Notes under the pieces: model-generated
Seen by the model: only the letters and a program-made list of their open reading frames with translations
What the model was told of the DNA's origin: nothing
The model's database searches: none
Made by a program: the position numbers and the translations under genes
Shown here: piece by piece, positions 55,253 through 63,960 of the stretch
Position numbering within the stretch: the first letter of the stretch is position 1
How the letters are laid out: every line of letters begins with the position of its first letter
NCBI GenBank assembly: GCA_023442465.1
Contig: JAEZZQ010000001.1
Span: 169,084-233,083, forward strand
Direction of reading: 5' to 3'
DNA length: 64,000 nucleotides
Source: Bacillota bacterium
Lineage (GTDB): Bacteria; Bacillota; Clostridia; Lachnospirales; Lachnospiraceae

Positions 55253-56212
55253 ATGTATAAAATTTCCAATACGAAACTAAAAGATATTCCAGAGTTGATA
55301 TGCATGTGGCGGAATCAATATTTAAGGTACACAAATAATGAGGTTATGTCTGATTTTTTAAGTGACGGAGAAGACAGCATTGTGCTGTATCTAGAACAGC
55401 AAATAAACCAAGGTAATGCAATTGTAGCAAAAAATGAGGATGCTATAGTTGGCTATATCGCTTGGATGTATTTTGATTTTCATAATGAAAAATCAGCGTT
55501 TTGTCCTATTATTGGTCATGCTTCAATTGAAGAAGATAGCCAGGCAATATATCATGAAATGTATAACTATGCAGCACAAAAATGGGTAGATCATGATCGA
55601 TTTAACCATTTATGGATGATTTTTAACGATAACTATATCTTAAAAAATATGTTGTACGATATTGGTTTTGGGTCACATGTAATTGATGCTTATGCAAAGG
55701 TACAAAAGCCAGTAAATCAATCAAATAACAAATATATAATATCTAAGGCTACATATAGTGATGCGGAGTTACTACTTAATTTAGTAACGGAGTCCGTAAA
55801 CTACTATATAGATTCACCCATTTTTTTAAAAAGAAGTACTTATGAATTGGATGATATATTTGATATTATTCAAACTGATAATTTGTTTGTTGTATGGGAT
55901 AAAGAGGTTCCGATAGGACTTATGAATTTATCTGTGCAGAAAGGATACAATATAGAAAATTTGGCATGCACGAATACAGGTTTAATTAGTAAAGTTGGTG
56001 CTTATATCAAACCCGAATATCGTGGAATGGGGATTGGAAAGTGTTTACTAAGTGAAATAATGAATCAATGTATCCAGTACAATGTACAGTATATTCATGT
56101 TAGTTTTGAAACTGCAAATCCCTTCGCAAATATATTTTGGCGCAAATATTTTGAACCGATGATACTTTCTGTAAGACGAACAGTTAATAAAGATATAAAC
56201 AACGTAAAATGA
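55253..56212 (+). CDS. Tandem GNAT-family N-acetyltransferase
   Basis: 319 residues. The C-terminal half is a GNAT domain with the acetyl-CoA loop VGAYIKPEYRGMGIGKCLL. The N-terminal half (for example AIVGYIAWMYFDFHNEK) looks like a second, degenerate GNAT domain. Codons are A/T-rich compared with the genes before guaA. The substrate is not known. GAGGAGAGG precedes the start. It may be cargo of the guaA-adjacent island. Confidence 0.82.
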   Translation: MYKISNTKLKDIPELICMWRNQYLRYTNNEVMSDFLSDGEDSIVLYLEQQINQGNAIVAKNEDAIVGYIAWMYFDFHNEKSAFCPIIGHASIEEDSQAIYHEMYNYAAQKWVDHDRFNHLWMIFNDNYILKNMLYDIGFGSHVIDAYAKVQKPVNQSNNKYIISKATYSDAELLLNLVTESVNYYIDSPIFLKRSTYELDDIFDIIQTDNLFVVWDKEVPIGLMNLSVQKGYNIENLACTNTGLISKVGAYIKPEYRGMGIGKCLLSEIMNQCIQYNVQYIHVSFETANPFANIFWRKYFEPMILSVRRTVNKDINNVK

Positions 56213-56367
56213 TCAACACAATGTAGAACTAGAAATTAAAAAGTTAAGAAAGATTATTTATACATAATGAAGAGTATAAATCAGTATTATCGCAATCGAA
56301 ATCAAGAAAAATTTTTTCCGAAATAATATAATAACCATAGAGCAATCAAGAAGAGGTGAAACAGGAG

Positions 56368-57336
56368 ATGAGTGAATGGTATAGACTGGTGCAGATAATC
56401 GTAGAAGAAGTCGATAAGTGCATAAGGAATCAAAATGACGAAAGATTAGCACTTTTAGAACTTTCTAAAAAACTGGGATATTCTGAATTCTATATTTCTA
56501 GAAAATTTAGAGAAATTTCCGGAATGCATTTTCGTGATTACTTACGACATCGAACACTTGCTTTTTCACTAAAGGAAGTCCGTGATACCTCAAAGGGTCT
56601 TATGGAAATTGCGTTGAAGTATGGATTCTCCAGTCATGAGGCATTTTCACGCTCCTTTAAAGAAGCCTATGGTGTAACTCCAAGTGAGTATCGTAGTAAT
56701 CCTATTCCTGTTGTGCTTCGCACTATTATTAAGCCCTTTGATTGCTACTTAATAAATATTGGAGGAACAAGGATGGTAAATACTGATAGAGATGTAAAAG
56801 TATATTTTGTGACGATACCTTCACACAAGTATCTGCACATAAGAAATTATGAGAGTATCGGTTATTGGGATTTCTGGCAAAAGCAAAGTCAGATTCCAGG
56901 GCAGGACTGTGAAACAATTTGTGGACTACTTGACAGTATAAAAGGAAAACTGGACGATATGGGCGGCAGAGAAGCCAATAGTGGGAGTGGTCAGATCATG
57001 GCATATATCAACGAACCTACAGGAAGAATCTGTAGTTGGGGTATTCCATTGGCAGAAAGCTACGGTGTACGACTTCCTGCCGACTATTGCGGTAAAATAC
57101 CAAAACAGATGCAGATGATGGATGTTCCGGAGGGAGAGTATATTGTATTTGAGCATGGTCCATTCGATTTTCAAACACAAAATCAAAATGTTGAGGAAAA
57201 AATTGAACAGGCGATGAAAAACTTCGATTATACTACGTCGGGTTATTGTCTTGATACTACACAAGGTAGAGTATTTTATTTTTATCATGATAGTGAACGC
57301 TTTTGGAAGTATGTCAGACCGGTTAAAAAGTTGTAA
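56368..57336 (+). CDS. AraC-family regulator with GyrI-like effector domain
   Basis: 322 residues. Two helix-turn-helix units (LSKKLGYSEFYISRKFREISG, split here as LSKKLGYSEFYISRKF; then LMEIALKYGFSSHEAFSRSF, followed by GVTPSEYRS) form the AraC domain. The C-terminal ~150 residues are a GyrI/SbmC-like small-molecule domain (ending in FEHGPFDFQT). ATG 56368 has GAGGTG nine bases upstream. Such proteins control drug-response genes, and the preceding acetyltransferase could be its target. Confidence 0.85.
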   Translation: MSEWYRLVQIIVEEVDKCIRNQNDERLALLELSKKLGYSEFYISRKFREISGMHFRDYLRHRTLAFSLKEVRDTSKGLMEIALKYGFSSHEAFSRSFKEAYGVTPSEYRSNPIPVVLRTIIKPFDCYLINIGGTRMVNTDRDVKVYFVTIPSHKYLHIRNYESIGYWDFWQKQSQIPGQDCETICGLLDSIKGKLDDMGGREANSGSGQIMAYINEPTGRICSWGIPLAESYGVRLPADYCGKIPKQMQMMDVPEGEYIVFEHGPFDFQTQNQNVEEKIEQAMKNFDYTTSGYCLDTTQGRVFYFYHDSERFWKYVRPVKKL

Positions 57337-57464
57337 TTGCATAAGAACATTCTATTGTTAATGCAACTAGAGATAATATGGAGTTATAGAGTGTGGTATT
57401 TTAGCAAACAACAGGGCACTTGGGAATGCTAAAATTATACAATAATAAATGAGTTAAAAAATAG

Positions 57465-57506
57465 AAACCCCGATCTAGTCAAAAATCACTAACTAGATTG
57501 GGGTTT
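57465..57506. terminator. Bidirectional terminator before the XRE gene
   Basis: AAACCCCGATCTAGT pairs with ACTAGATTGGGGTTT with one G.T pair and a 12-base loop. It ends the AraC transcript from the left and the XRE transcript from the right. Confidence 0.9.
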
Positions 57507-57519
57507 GTTTTATTGAGTG

Positions 57520-58461
57520 TTATTTTTCAATCGGCACATTAAACGTTTGCAGTGAATCCATATACTGCATCTGCATAATCTTATCATCCAACATACCATC
57601 TTTGTAAGCCTTAATTATTTCCCGTACAGTATGATTCAGCGCAGTGGACAGCACAGAGCTATAAAAATAAACCCCTAACAGAGTTTCACCATCAAAGGAG
57701 TTCGTCTCTCGTTCAATTTCAATACCCGACTTCTCCAGGTAACTTATCATCGAAAGATACTCCGCATAAGCATTGGCTGCTTCTCCCGTAGCTTCTAACA
57801 ATTCCGAATGTTTAAATATCGCACAGCACACAAAAGTTCCGATTCCAGATCTTTCAGGCGCTGAAGCAATCTGTATACCAAATCCACATCTAATTAATTT
57901 CTCAAATAAAAGAATGAATTCATTGACCTTTTTTATGCTATAGGTGTTGTTCACAAATGGCTTGTACTTTTCCTGCACTTTAGCTGCATTCATTTTCTCT
58001 ATTTCCATAGTATCAAGCGGGAATCTGTATTTCCAAAGTAAATATTCTTTATCGTCATATCCAGAATCTTCTGAATAGGATAGAAGTCGTGATTTGGCTC
58101 GGTACCAACTGTCAAGCTTATAGTTGGTGTATCGAAACAATTGGTGTGACTCGTCAAATGACAATACATACCGATCGGCTTCTTTTTCTATTACCAGTCC
58201 ATGATTTTCCTCTAATTCAAATAAAATTTGCATCAGATCCAGATCAGAGTAGATATCATGATCCTTTAGTGCAGACACATCTACATCTAGAGCAGCTGCA
58301 ATCTCTTTTAACTTATCTTCTTTTGGAATCATTTTATGGCTTTCATACTGTCGTATTCGAACATCGGCAGTAGCGGCAGAAAATCCAGCTTTGATACCAA
58401 GTTCTTTTTGAGTCATACCTCTTAGATCACGTATGGCTCTTATTTTGTGTCCAACTGACAT
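57520..58461 (-). CDS. XRE-family repressor of the integrative element
   Basis: 313 residues from ATG 58461, which has GAGGTG nine bases upstream. The N-terminal HTH is IRAIRDLRGMTQKELGIKAG, and the long C-terminal part (about 250 residues) has no zinc-peptidase motif that I can see. It is divergent from the next gene, and three matching operators lie between them, so it likely represses the element genes and itself, as in phage-type switches. Derepression cues are unknown. Confidence 0.85.
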   Translation of the reverse strand: MSVGHKIRAIRDLRGMTQKELGIKAGFSAATADVRIRQYESHKMIPKEDKLKEIAAALDVDVSALKDHDIYSDLDLMQILFELEENHGLVIEKEADRYVLSFDESHQLFRYTNYKLDSWYRAKSRLLSYSEDSGYDDKEYLLWKYRFPLDTMEIEKMNAAKVQEKYKPFVNNTYSIKKVNEFILLFEKLIRCGFGIQIASAPERSGIGTFVCCAIFKHSELLEATGEAANAYAEYLSMISYLEKSGIEIERETNSFDGETLLGVYFYSSVLSTALNHTVREIIKAYKDGMLDDKIMQMQYMDSLQTFNVPIEK

Positions 58462-58529
58462 CTCAAAAATCACCTCATTTTCTTAATGATGAACCCATTT
58501 TATCATAGAATAGAAAAAATAGAAAGAAC

Positions 58530-58547
58530 AGAAATAAAAATATTTCT
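58530..58547. promoter_or_regulatory. Operator O1 of the element switch
   Basis: AGAAATA-AAAA-TATTTCT, perfect 7-bp arms. It is one of three 18-bp sites of the same pattern and is closest to the XRE gene. Confidence 0.8.
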
Positions 58548-58556
58548 AATTTTTAC

Positions 58557-58586
58557 TTGACAGAAATAAATATGTTTCTGTATAAT
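58557..58586 (+). promoter_or_regulatory. Promoter of the element genes
   Basis: TTGACA (58557-58562), an 18-base spacer and TATAAT (58581-58586), both consensus. The spacer is almost entirely occupied by operator O2, so bound repressor would block RNA polymerase. Confidence 0.88.
58562..58579. promoter_or_regulatory. Operator O2
   Basis: AGAAATA-AATA-TGTTTCT, with one arm mismatch from O1. It lies exactly between the -35 and -10 boxes. Centre-to-centre distance to O1 is 32 bases. Confidence 0.8.
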
Positions 58587-58597
58587 AAAATTTAGAT

Positions 58598-58615
58598 AGT
58601 AATAAATTTATTTCT
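58598..58615. promoter_or_regulatory. Operator O3
   Basis: AGTAATA-AATT-TATTTCT, with one arm mismatch from O1. It follows the -10 box within the transcript start region, 36 bases after O2. Confidence 0.72.
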
Positions 58616-58647
58616 ATTCCACATATTACACGAGAGGAGAGAAACGT

Positions 58648-58839
58648 ATGGAAGAGATGAAGAAACCAGTTTATGTAGATGTAAACGAGGTATGTGCTGA
58701 TTGGGGAGTTTGCCGAAGCAAAGGATACGCCATTATTAAGGACTTATCGGAACGGATGAAAAAAGAAAATCCTAAGTTGCTTGTAATGAGTGGGAAAATC
58801 AACCGTATCTACTATGAAGAAGCATGTATGAAGAGGTAA
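58648..58839 (+). CDS. Small HTH protein, possible excisionase or regulator
   Basis: 63 residues. VYVDVNEVCADWGVCRSKGYAI resembles a MerR/excisionase-type winged helix (I shorten it: DVNEVCADWGVCRSKGYAI). AGAGGAGAG precedes the start. It is the first gene after the repressed promoter, in the place where related elements have a xis or a regulatory HTH gene. Role inferred from place and size. Confidence 0.72.
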   Translation: MEEMKKPVYVDVNEVCADWGVCRSKGYAIIKDLSERMKKENPKLLVMSGKINRIYYEEACMKR

Positions 58840-58842
58840 CTG

Positions 58843-58923
58843 ATGATGAAGTTTAAAGAAAAGAAAAAGCCCCTGTTGGCGCAGGAGCTTGGGTACATGA
58901 CTATGCATGTACGTTTGATATAA
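58843..58923 (+). CDS. Possible 26-residue peptide
   Basis: ATG 58843 follows AGAGGTAACTG. The peptide starts MMKFKEKKKPLLAQELGY. Its last part lies in a hairpin, GTACATG with CATGTAC (58893-58912). It could be a leader peptide of the replication gene or no gene at all. Confidence 0.3.
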   Translation: MMKFKEKKKPLLAQELGYMTMHVRLI

Positions 58924-58973
58924 AAGTATTCTAGCATAGTCGCCGCCCCTTTTCAATTGAAAGGAGTGATTTT

Positions 58974-59960
58974 TTGGCAGTTTTAAAGAACAAAACCCAG
59001 GGACTATATGTGAATGTAAGCAAAGATATTTTACTTGATCAAAAGCTTAGTTTGAGAGATCGAGGAATGCTGGTAACAATATTGTCCCTATCAGACAATT
59101 GGGATTTTAATTTGAAAGGCTTTTCGAAAATTCTACCAGACGGAGTGGATTGCATCCGATCTAGTGTGAATGAATTAATGAAAAGAGGATATTTGACTGG
59201 TGGACAAGAAAGAACTGGGAGAGGACGCTTTGGTAAAAATGTGATTGAAGTGCATCAAGTACCAGTTCCACCGCAATTGGAAAATCCGATTACGGTAAAT
59301 CCGTTCACGGAGAAATCGAAAACGGTTCCTTCGATTACGGGCTCACCGCATACGGAATATCCAACACAAGTAATTAATAACAAAGTAAATAACAAAAGAG
59401 TAAATAATCATCAATCAATCTTTCAGAGGAAGGATGGAGAGACGGAAGTAATACCTACGATATCAAAAAGTCTGGTTCCCATGCAGGAGCTGATAGAAAG
59501 GTTTGAATATAGTGAGCTGTGTCAAATCTTATCTTATCATCATCTATTACAAGAATGTAGGGAGTGCCAGTTATCACAATATGAAATCAAAGTACGTGTC
59601 ATAGAGGAACTGAAATATCTAATCAGTTATGAAACTTTGGTTTTTGATGGTGATGGTGCAATGGTAGATGCCTTGCTTGACTATATGAGTGAGATTATCG
59701 CCACAGATAGAACCATTACTTTTAATAATGGTGAAACCTACGATGCAAGGTCAATGGGAAATCAATTTTATCGTCTCGACAGTGGAGCCATCCGATATGT
59801 TCTTGAAAAATTTGATGATGTTTCTCAGGATACAAGGATTGTGAATAAGAAGAATTATTTGATTCGAATGTTGCTCACAGCAAAAAGCGATTTAGAAACA
59901 AGTATCAAGAGTGATGTGAATTATGATATGGCACATTGGCACGAAAGGGGGAATGAATAG
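58974..59960 (+). CDS. Replication-initiator-like winged-helix protein
   Basis: 328 residues from TTG 58974, with AAGGAG eight bases upstream. The N-terminal ~100 residues look like a plasmid RepA winged-helix domain (LYVNVSKDILLDQKLSLRDRG shortened: SKDILLDQKLSLRDRG, then DCIRSSVNELMKRGYL). A Pro/Thr/Asn-rich linker (about 105-150) is followed by a helical C-terminal domain. The pattern is common in replication proteins of Firmicute plasmids and elements. It overlaps the integrase gene by one base. Confidence 0.75.
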   Translation: MAVLKNKTQGLYVNVSKDILLDQKLSLRDRGMLVTILSLSDNWDFNLKGFSKILPDGVDCIRSSVNELMKRGYLTGGQERTGRGRFGKNVIEVHQVPVPPQLENPITVNPFTEKSKTVPSITGSPHTEYPTQVINNKVNNKRVNNHQSIFQRKDGETEVIPTISKSLVPMQELIERFEYSELCQILSYHHLLQECRECQLSQYEIKVRVIEELKYLISYETLVFDGDGAMVDALLDYMSEIIATDRTITFNNGETYDARSMGNQFYRLDSGAIRYVLEKFDDVSQDTRIVNKKNYLIRMLLTAKSDLETSIKSDVNYDMAHWHERGNE

Positions 59961-61087
59961 TGTCAGTTTTTAAAGATAATTGGAATGGCTATGATGGGAA
60001 GCGTTGGAGAGTATCTCTGCGCTATATCGATTGGCAGGGCAAAAAGAAACAACATGATAAACGAGGTTTTGAGACCAAAAAAGATGCATTAGCCTATGAA
60101 CGAGATTTTTTAGCAAAGAAAAGTAAGGATATCAATATGGGATTTGGAGTGTTTATTGATGTATATCTTTCTGATATTAAACCGCAGATTAAGCTGAACA
60201 CCTACAGGACAAAGGTTCATATCATCAATACCCATATTAGACCGTATTTTGAAGAAAAGAGTTTATCAGAAATCTCGCCTACGGATATTTTACAGTGGCA
60301 GAACGAACTGTTAAGTAAGCGAGATGAAAATGATAAAGGCTATGCCCAGACGTATCTGCGAACCCTTCAAAATCAATTGACAGCAATATTGAATCATGCA
60401 GTCCGCTACTATGACTTAGCAAAGAATCCATGTAGTAAGGGGAAAAAGATGGGGAAAGCAAAAGCAAAGGAAATGTTGTTCTGGACAAAAGACGAATATA
60501 CCAAATTTGCAGATGCAATCAAAGATAAACCTATCTCGTATTATGCTTTTGAAATTCTATATTGGACAGGAGTACGAATGAGCGAAATGCTTGCACTAGA
60601 GCGTGGAGATATCAATTTGGAAAAGCGAACATTAAAAATTGATAAGCAGGTACAAAGAATTGATGGGATTGAATATACCACCACACCAAAGACCGACAAA
60701 GGAAATCGTGTGATTGAACTACCAGAATTTCTTTGCAATGAATTGGAGGATTATTTTGGAATGATATACAAAATCGATGAACATACGAGATTGTTTAACA
60801 TTACAAAAAGTTATCTGCATCATGAAATGGATCGAGGTTCGAAAGCTGCTGGTGTAAAAAGAATTCGTATTCACGACCTGAGACACAGTGCATGTGCAGC
60901 GCTTATTGAGCTTGGATTTTCACCAGTTCAGATTGCAGAAAGATTAGGTCATGAGAGCGCCACAATTACCATGCGATATGCACATTTGTATCCATCGGTT
61001 CAGCGCACTATGGCTGATAAATTAAATGATATGTTTCATGACGAATCAGATTTCGAGGATGATGAAAGTGAGGAATCAGAAGAATGA
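59960..61087 (+). CDS. int: Tyrosine site-specific integrase
   Basis: 375 residues. An N-terminal AP2-like arm-binding domain (YDGKRWRVSLRYIDWQGKKK shortened: WRVSLRYIDWQGKKK), a SAM-like core-binding domain and the catalytic domain are present. Catalytic residues: Arg in TGVRMSEML, His-x-x-Arg in IHDLRHSACAAL, His in LGHESATITMRY, Tyr in RYAHLYPS. It inserts the element into and removes it from the chromosome. The last four bases overlap the DUF5348 start. Confidence 0.95.
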   Translation: MSVFKDNWNGYDGKRWRVSLRYIDWQGKKKQHDKRGFETKKDALAYERDFLAKKSKDINMGFGVFIDVYLSDIKPQIKLNTYRTKVHIINTHIRPYFEEKSLSEISPTDILQWQNELLSKRDENDKGYAQTYLRTLQNQLTAILNHAVRYYDLAKNPCSKGKKMGKAKAKEMLFWTKDEYTKFADAIKDKPISYYAFEILYWTGVRMSEMLALERGDINLEKRTLKIDKQVQRIDGIEYTTTPKTDKGNRVIELPEFLCNELEDYFGMIYKIDEHTRLFNITKSYLHHEMDRGSKAAGVKRIRIHDLRHSACAALIELGFSPVQIAERLGHESATITMRYAHLYPSVQRTMADKLNDMFHDESDFEDDESEESEE

Positions 61088-61314
61088 TGGAAGGACGCTT
61101 AGGCTACAACAGCTCCAATAAGCGATATGGACTTTTGGTATCGGACTTGTGGGAAAATGATGGATTTCATTGTGGAGAAGGAATGGAAGTTCTTGTTGAA
61201 GATGAATGGATTTCTACCAGAATTGAAATGGCTTGGAATGAAAATGGCAATGCGTGGTATCTGGTTGGAACTCCTTATTATGGGGATTTGGAATATGTAA
61301 GAGCAAGGATTTAA
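61084..61314 (+). CDS. DUF5348-family protein
   Basis: 76 residues. ATG overlaps the integrase stop (ATGATGG). The sequence has GRLGYNSSNKRYGLL and ends with WYLVGTPYYGDLE, as in DUF5348, which occurs in conjugative elements of Firmicutes. No function is known. Translational coupling to the integrase is likely. Confidence 0.78.
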   Translation: MMEGRLGYNSSNKRYGLLVSDLWENDGFHCGEGMEVLVEDEWISTRIEMAWNENGNAWYLVGTPYYGDLEYVRARI

Positions 61315-61339
61315 TTCCTTGCTCGGATTGGAGAATGTT

Positions 61340-61702
61340 ATGAGTAAAATATATCGACGTACCACCCTTCTTACTGGTGTAAATGCTACTAAGAAGGATA
61401 AGAATCGCAAACGTAATGTCATAATGAATTTTAGAGTTTCACCAGAAGAAAAACAGCTGATAGATGAGCGTATAGCGCTTTCGGGTCTTATGAGATCAGA
61501 ATATTTTATCAATAGTTGTTTAGAGCAGGAGATTCATGTGACTGGAAATATTAAAACCTTTGACGCAATCAAAAAGCGTATGGAACTGATAGACAAGCAT
61601 TTATGTAACATTAGTATGTCCGAGGAACTGGATTTTGAGATTTTGGAGTCGCTACGGACAGTATTGGAATTATTAGATCATTTGTATGGAAGCAATGAGT
61701 AG
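61340..61702 (+). CDS. MobC-like ribbon-helix-helix protein
   Basis: 120 residues from ATG 61340 with GGAG six bases upstream. FRVSPEEKQLIDERIALSGL and SEYFINSCLEQEI resemble plasmid mobilisation MobC proteins (ribbon-helix-helix near the start, then helices) that bind oriT beside the relaxase. A relaxase gene is not in the window, so a role in regulation is also possible. Confidence 0.7.
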   Translation: MSKIYRRTTLLTGVNATKKDKNRKRNVIMNFRVSPEEKQLIDERIALSGLMRSEYFINSCLEQEIHVTGNIKTFDAIKKRMELIDKHLCNISMSEELDFEILESLRTVLELLDHLYGSNE

Positions 61703-61722
61703 CTACAGAAAGAGAGGCAATT

Positions 61723-62637
61723 ATGTTTATTAGTGATAGAAGTTTACTGGTGGTAGGCATTGATCATGGATTTTCCATGATGAAAACTCCACATGCAACA
61801 TTTGAAAATGGTGTTGAAAAATTGGGTGGAGAAGCCACCCTTAGTAACAACACATTAATTTATCAGGGAAATTATTATAAGGTGGGAGAAGGAAGACTCC
61901 CCCTTATGCAGACAAAGACAGAGAATGAGAATTATTTTTTATTGACACTGGCTGCAATAGCAAAGGAAATGGATATTTATCAGCAGTGCAAGGCAGATGT
62001 GATTCTAGCGGTGGGTTTACCATTTAGCAGATTTGGAAAAGAAAAAGATGATTTTTATCGTTATCTGTTACGAGAAGATAATATTCAGTTTAACTATTCC
62101 GGTAAGAATTATAAGATTCAGATTATAGATGTTTATGTATTTCCACAGTGCTATGCGGCTATAGCCGACAAGCTACGAGAATATGGCAGAGAAAATCTGA
62201 TTGTGGATATTGGGTCAAAAACCATTGATGTGATTCATACAAGAAATTATGTACCAGTTGAAAGTGAAAGTACTTCGATTCCTGCAGCACTGATTCAATG
62301 TATGGAAGGAATTAAGAGCAATGTGTACCAGAACTGTAACCGAAGGGTCAGTGAAGATATGATTCAGCAGATGATTCTTGAAAAGGATGTAAACATCCCG
62401 ATTGAATGCAAGGTAATTATCAAAGCTGGGCTTGCAGATTTTGCAAAAGGGATGGAAGCAAAGTTAGCGGAACTTGGATTTGATCTTGAAATGTTCACAG
62501 TCATTTATGCAGGTGGCGGTGCCACGCTGATGAAGAATTATGGAACCTTGAAAAGTGCAAATATTCACTATCTAGAAGATGTTCGAGCAAATGCAAAAGG
62601 ATATGAATTCTTGGCAAAGCAGAAAGGAAAATTCTAG
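61723..62637 (+). CDS. ParM/StbA-like actin-type segregation ATPase
   Basis: 304 residues. Actin-fold nucleotide motifs: phosphate 1 VVGIDHGFSMMK, phosphate 2 VDIGSKTIDVI, and adenosine YAGGGATLM. ParM filaments push sister plasmids apart. AGAGAGGCAA precedes the start. A DNA-binding partner follows. Presence on an integrating element suggests that its circular form is actively segregated. Confidence 0.88.
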   Translation: MFISDRSLLVVGIDHGFSMMKTPHATFENGVEKLGGEATLSNNTLIYQGNYYKVGEGRLPLMQTKTENENYFLLTLAAIAKEMDIYQQCKADVILAVGLPFSRFGKEKDDFYRYLLREDNIQFNYSGKNYKIQIIDVYVFPQCYAAIADKLREYGRENLIVDIGSKTIDVIHTRNYVPVESESTSIPAALIQCMEGIKSNVYQNCNRRVSEDMIQQMILEKDVNIPIECKVIIKAGLADFAKGMEAKLAELGFDLEMFTVIYAGGGATLMKNYGTLKSANIHYLEDVRANAKGYEFLAKQKGKF

Positions 62638-62684
62638 GCAGTACAGTACAAAGATGATATTTTTCAAGAAATAGAGGTGAGGCG

Positions 62685-63185
62685 ATGGCAGGAAAAAGTG
62701 AGTTACAGAAATCTTTGTCCTTTCGATTAAATCTATCGAAAGAGGATGAAAGAGAACTGTATGAAGTAATTATGGGACATAACCGTGATAACGCAAATGA
62801 TCCATATGGTAGTAGTGGTGCTTATATCAAAGCAGCATTGAAATGCTATCACGAAAATGAAATGCAAATGGAACAGCAAGAGCATTTCAAAGAGGAGATG
62901 CAGGAGTATTTAAAGAGGCAGGCAAATGATCAGCGAGAGTTGTTTTTAAAGGCATTGGAAGCCCATGATCAAAAGATGGTAGCGATGATTGTAGAATCGG
63001 TAGCAAGTACCTTGGCAAGGATGGAAATGCAACCTTTTGTGAAAACGCATAGGGAAGAAAATAACACTTCTTCCCTGGAGAAGGTACAGGAGAAAAGGGC
63101 AGAAGTAATCTTGCAGGATACGATGGATGAAACGATAGATGAAACTATGCCAGAAGAAGCCTTTTCTTATTTGCAGAATTTATAA
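62685..63185 (+). CDS. ParR-like centromere-binding partner
   Basis: 166 residues. The N-terminal part (LSFRLNLSKEDERELYEVI) looks like a ribbon-helix-helix DNA-binding domain, followed by a Gln/Glu-rich coiled-coil-like region and an acidic tail. Place directly after parM suggests the adaptor that links ParM filaments to the DNA. It has weak sequence support, so the name rests on context. Confidence 0.7.
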   Translation: MAGKSELQKSLSFRLNLSKEDERELYEVIMGHNRDNANDPYGSSGAYIKAALKCYHENEMQMEQQEHFKEEMQEYLKRQANDQRELFLKALEAHDQKMVAMIVESVASTLARMEMQPFVKTHREENNTSSLEKVQEKRAEVILQDTMDETIDETMPEEAFSYLQNL

Positions 63186-63880
63186 GTTTGCAAAGTGGGT
63201 GTTATAGATTGAATTTATTGTCTTACATATTGCACGACACATCTACAGAAGAAAATCAGATGTGTTGCATATGGTCAGACAAGTATAAGAAATGTAATAC
63301 ACGCCACTTTTATAGCAGAGGGAGCAAAGGGCATTTCGTCTACGTTGTAGCCGAGTGATTTTTCTCCAGGATCGGATGCAATGAAGGCAACGCATAGAAC
63401 TTGCATCGCCTGTTGCATCCAATCCCTACGAAAAATCACAAGACCACTATCATCCAATGTAGGCTACGAAAGATTATTTCGAACGTGCCAGCTACTAATA
63501 GAAACTCTCCACAGGAGACTTTCCATTAGCGCTGTCACATCTCTTCATAATCTCAGTGTAGTATGTGGCGGATGATAGGCAAGTTTCGCAAATGTGGTAC
63601 CCACATTCGCACCGGAAGCAGCCTATGGGCTGTTCCTAAACTTGCCAGAGGGCGTTGCCCCTTGGAACCCTAGTGGGAGTTTCACTCCCTACACCCTGGA
63701 GCCGCTGATGTTCTGGTATGAAATTCCGAGACATCCACTGGAAGTCTCTTCATCTCATTCCATCCATCAGCTAGGGGCTGGGTATTTACTATAGACAATA
63801 TTAATGCGACCGCCCCTGCACCCCAAAAGATAAAAACTACGAAAGGAGTGTAATACAAAGTGCGAAAAAGAGAATGATGT
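63186..63880. other. Gene-free segment with inverted repeats, candidate origin or parC/oriT site
   Basis: No convincing gene in about 700 bases. Repeated GATGCAA/TTGCATC (63375-63419), a hairpin AATGTGG-TAC-CCACATT (63591-63607), AGGGC with GCCCC-like pair and GGGAG with CTCCC near 63650-63695 are seen. The second half is more GC-rich than the genes around it. The parM gene has almost no room for parC upstream (20 bases), so a centromere or oriT may be here. Confidence 0.5.
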
Positions 63881-63960
63881 TGTATCATAAAAGTTGACAC
63901 CCTATTCTCAAGGACTTTGATATATAATCATAATCAATACGAGAACAGGAGAAACAACCT

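Noticed and set aside
63381..63900. Short frames on both strands after parR
   Set aside because: No ribosome sites or domains; the hairpins and repeats in the same place fit a DNA site better.
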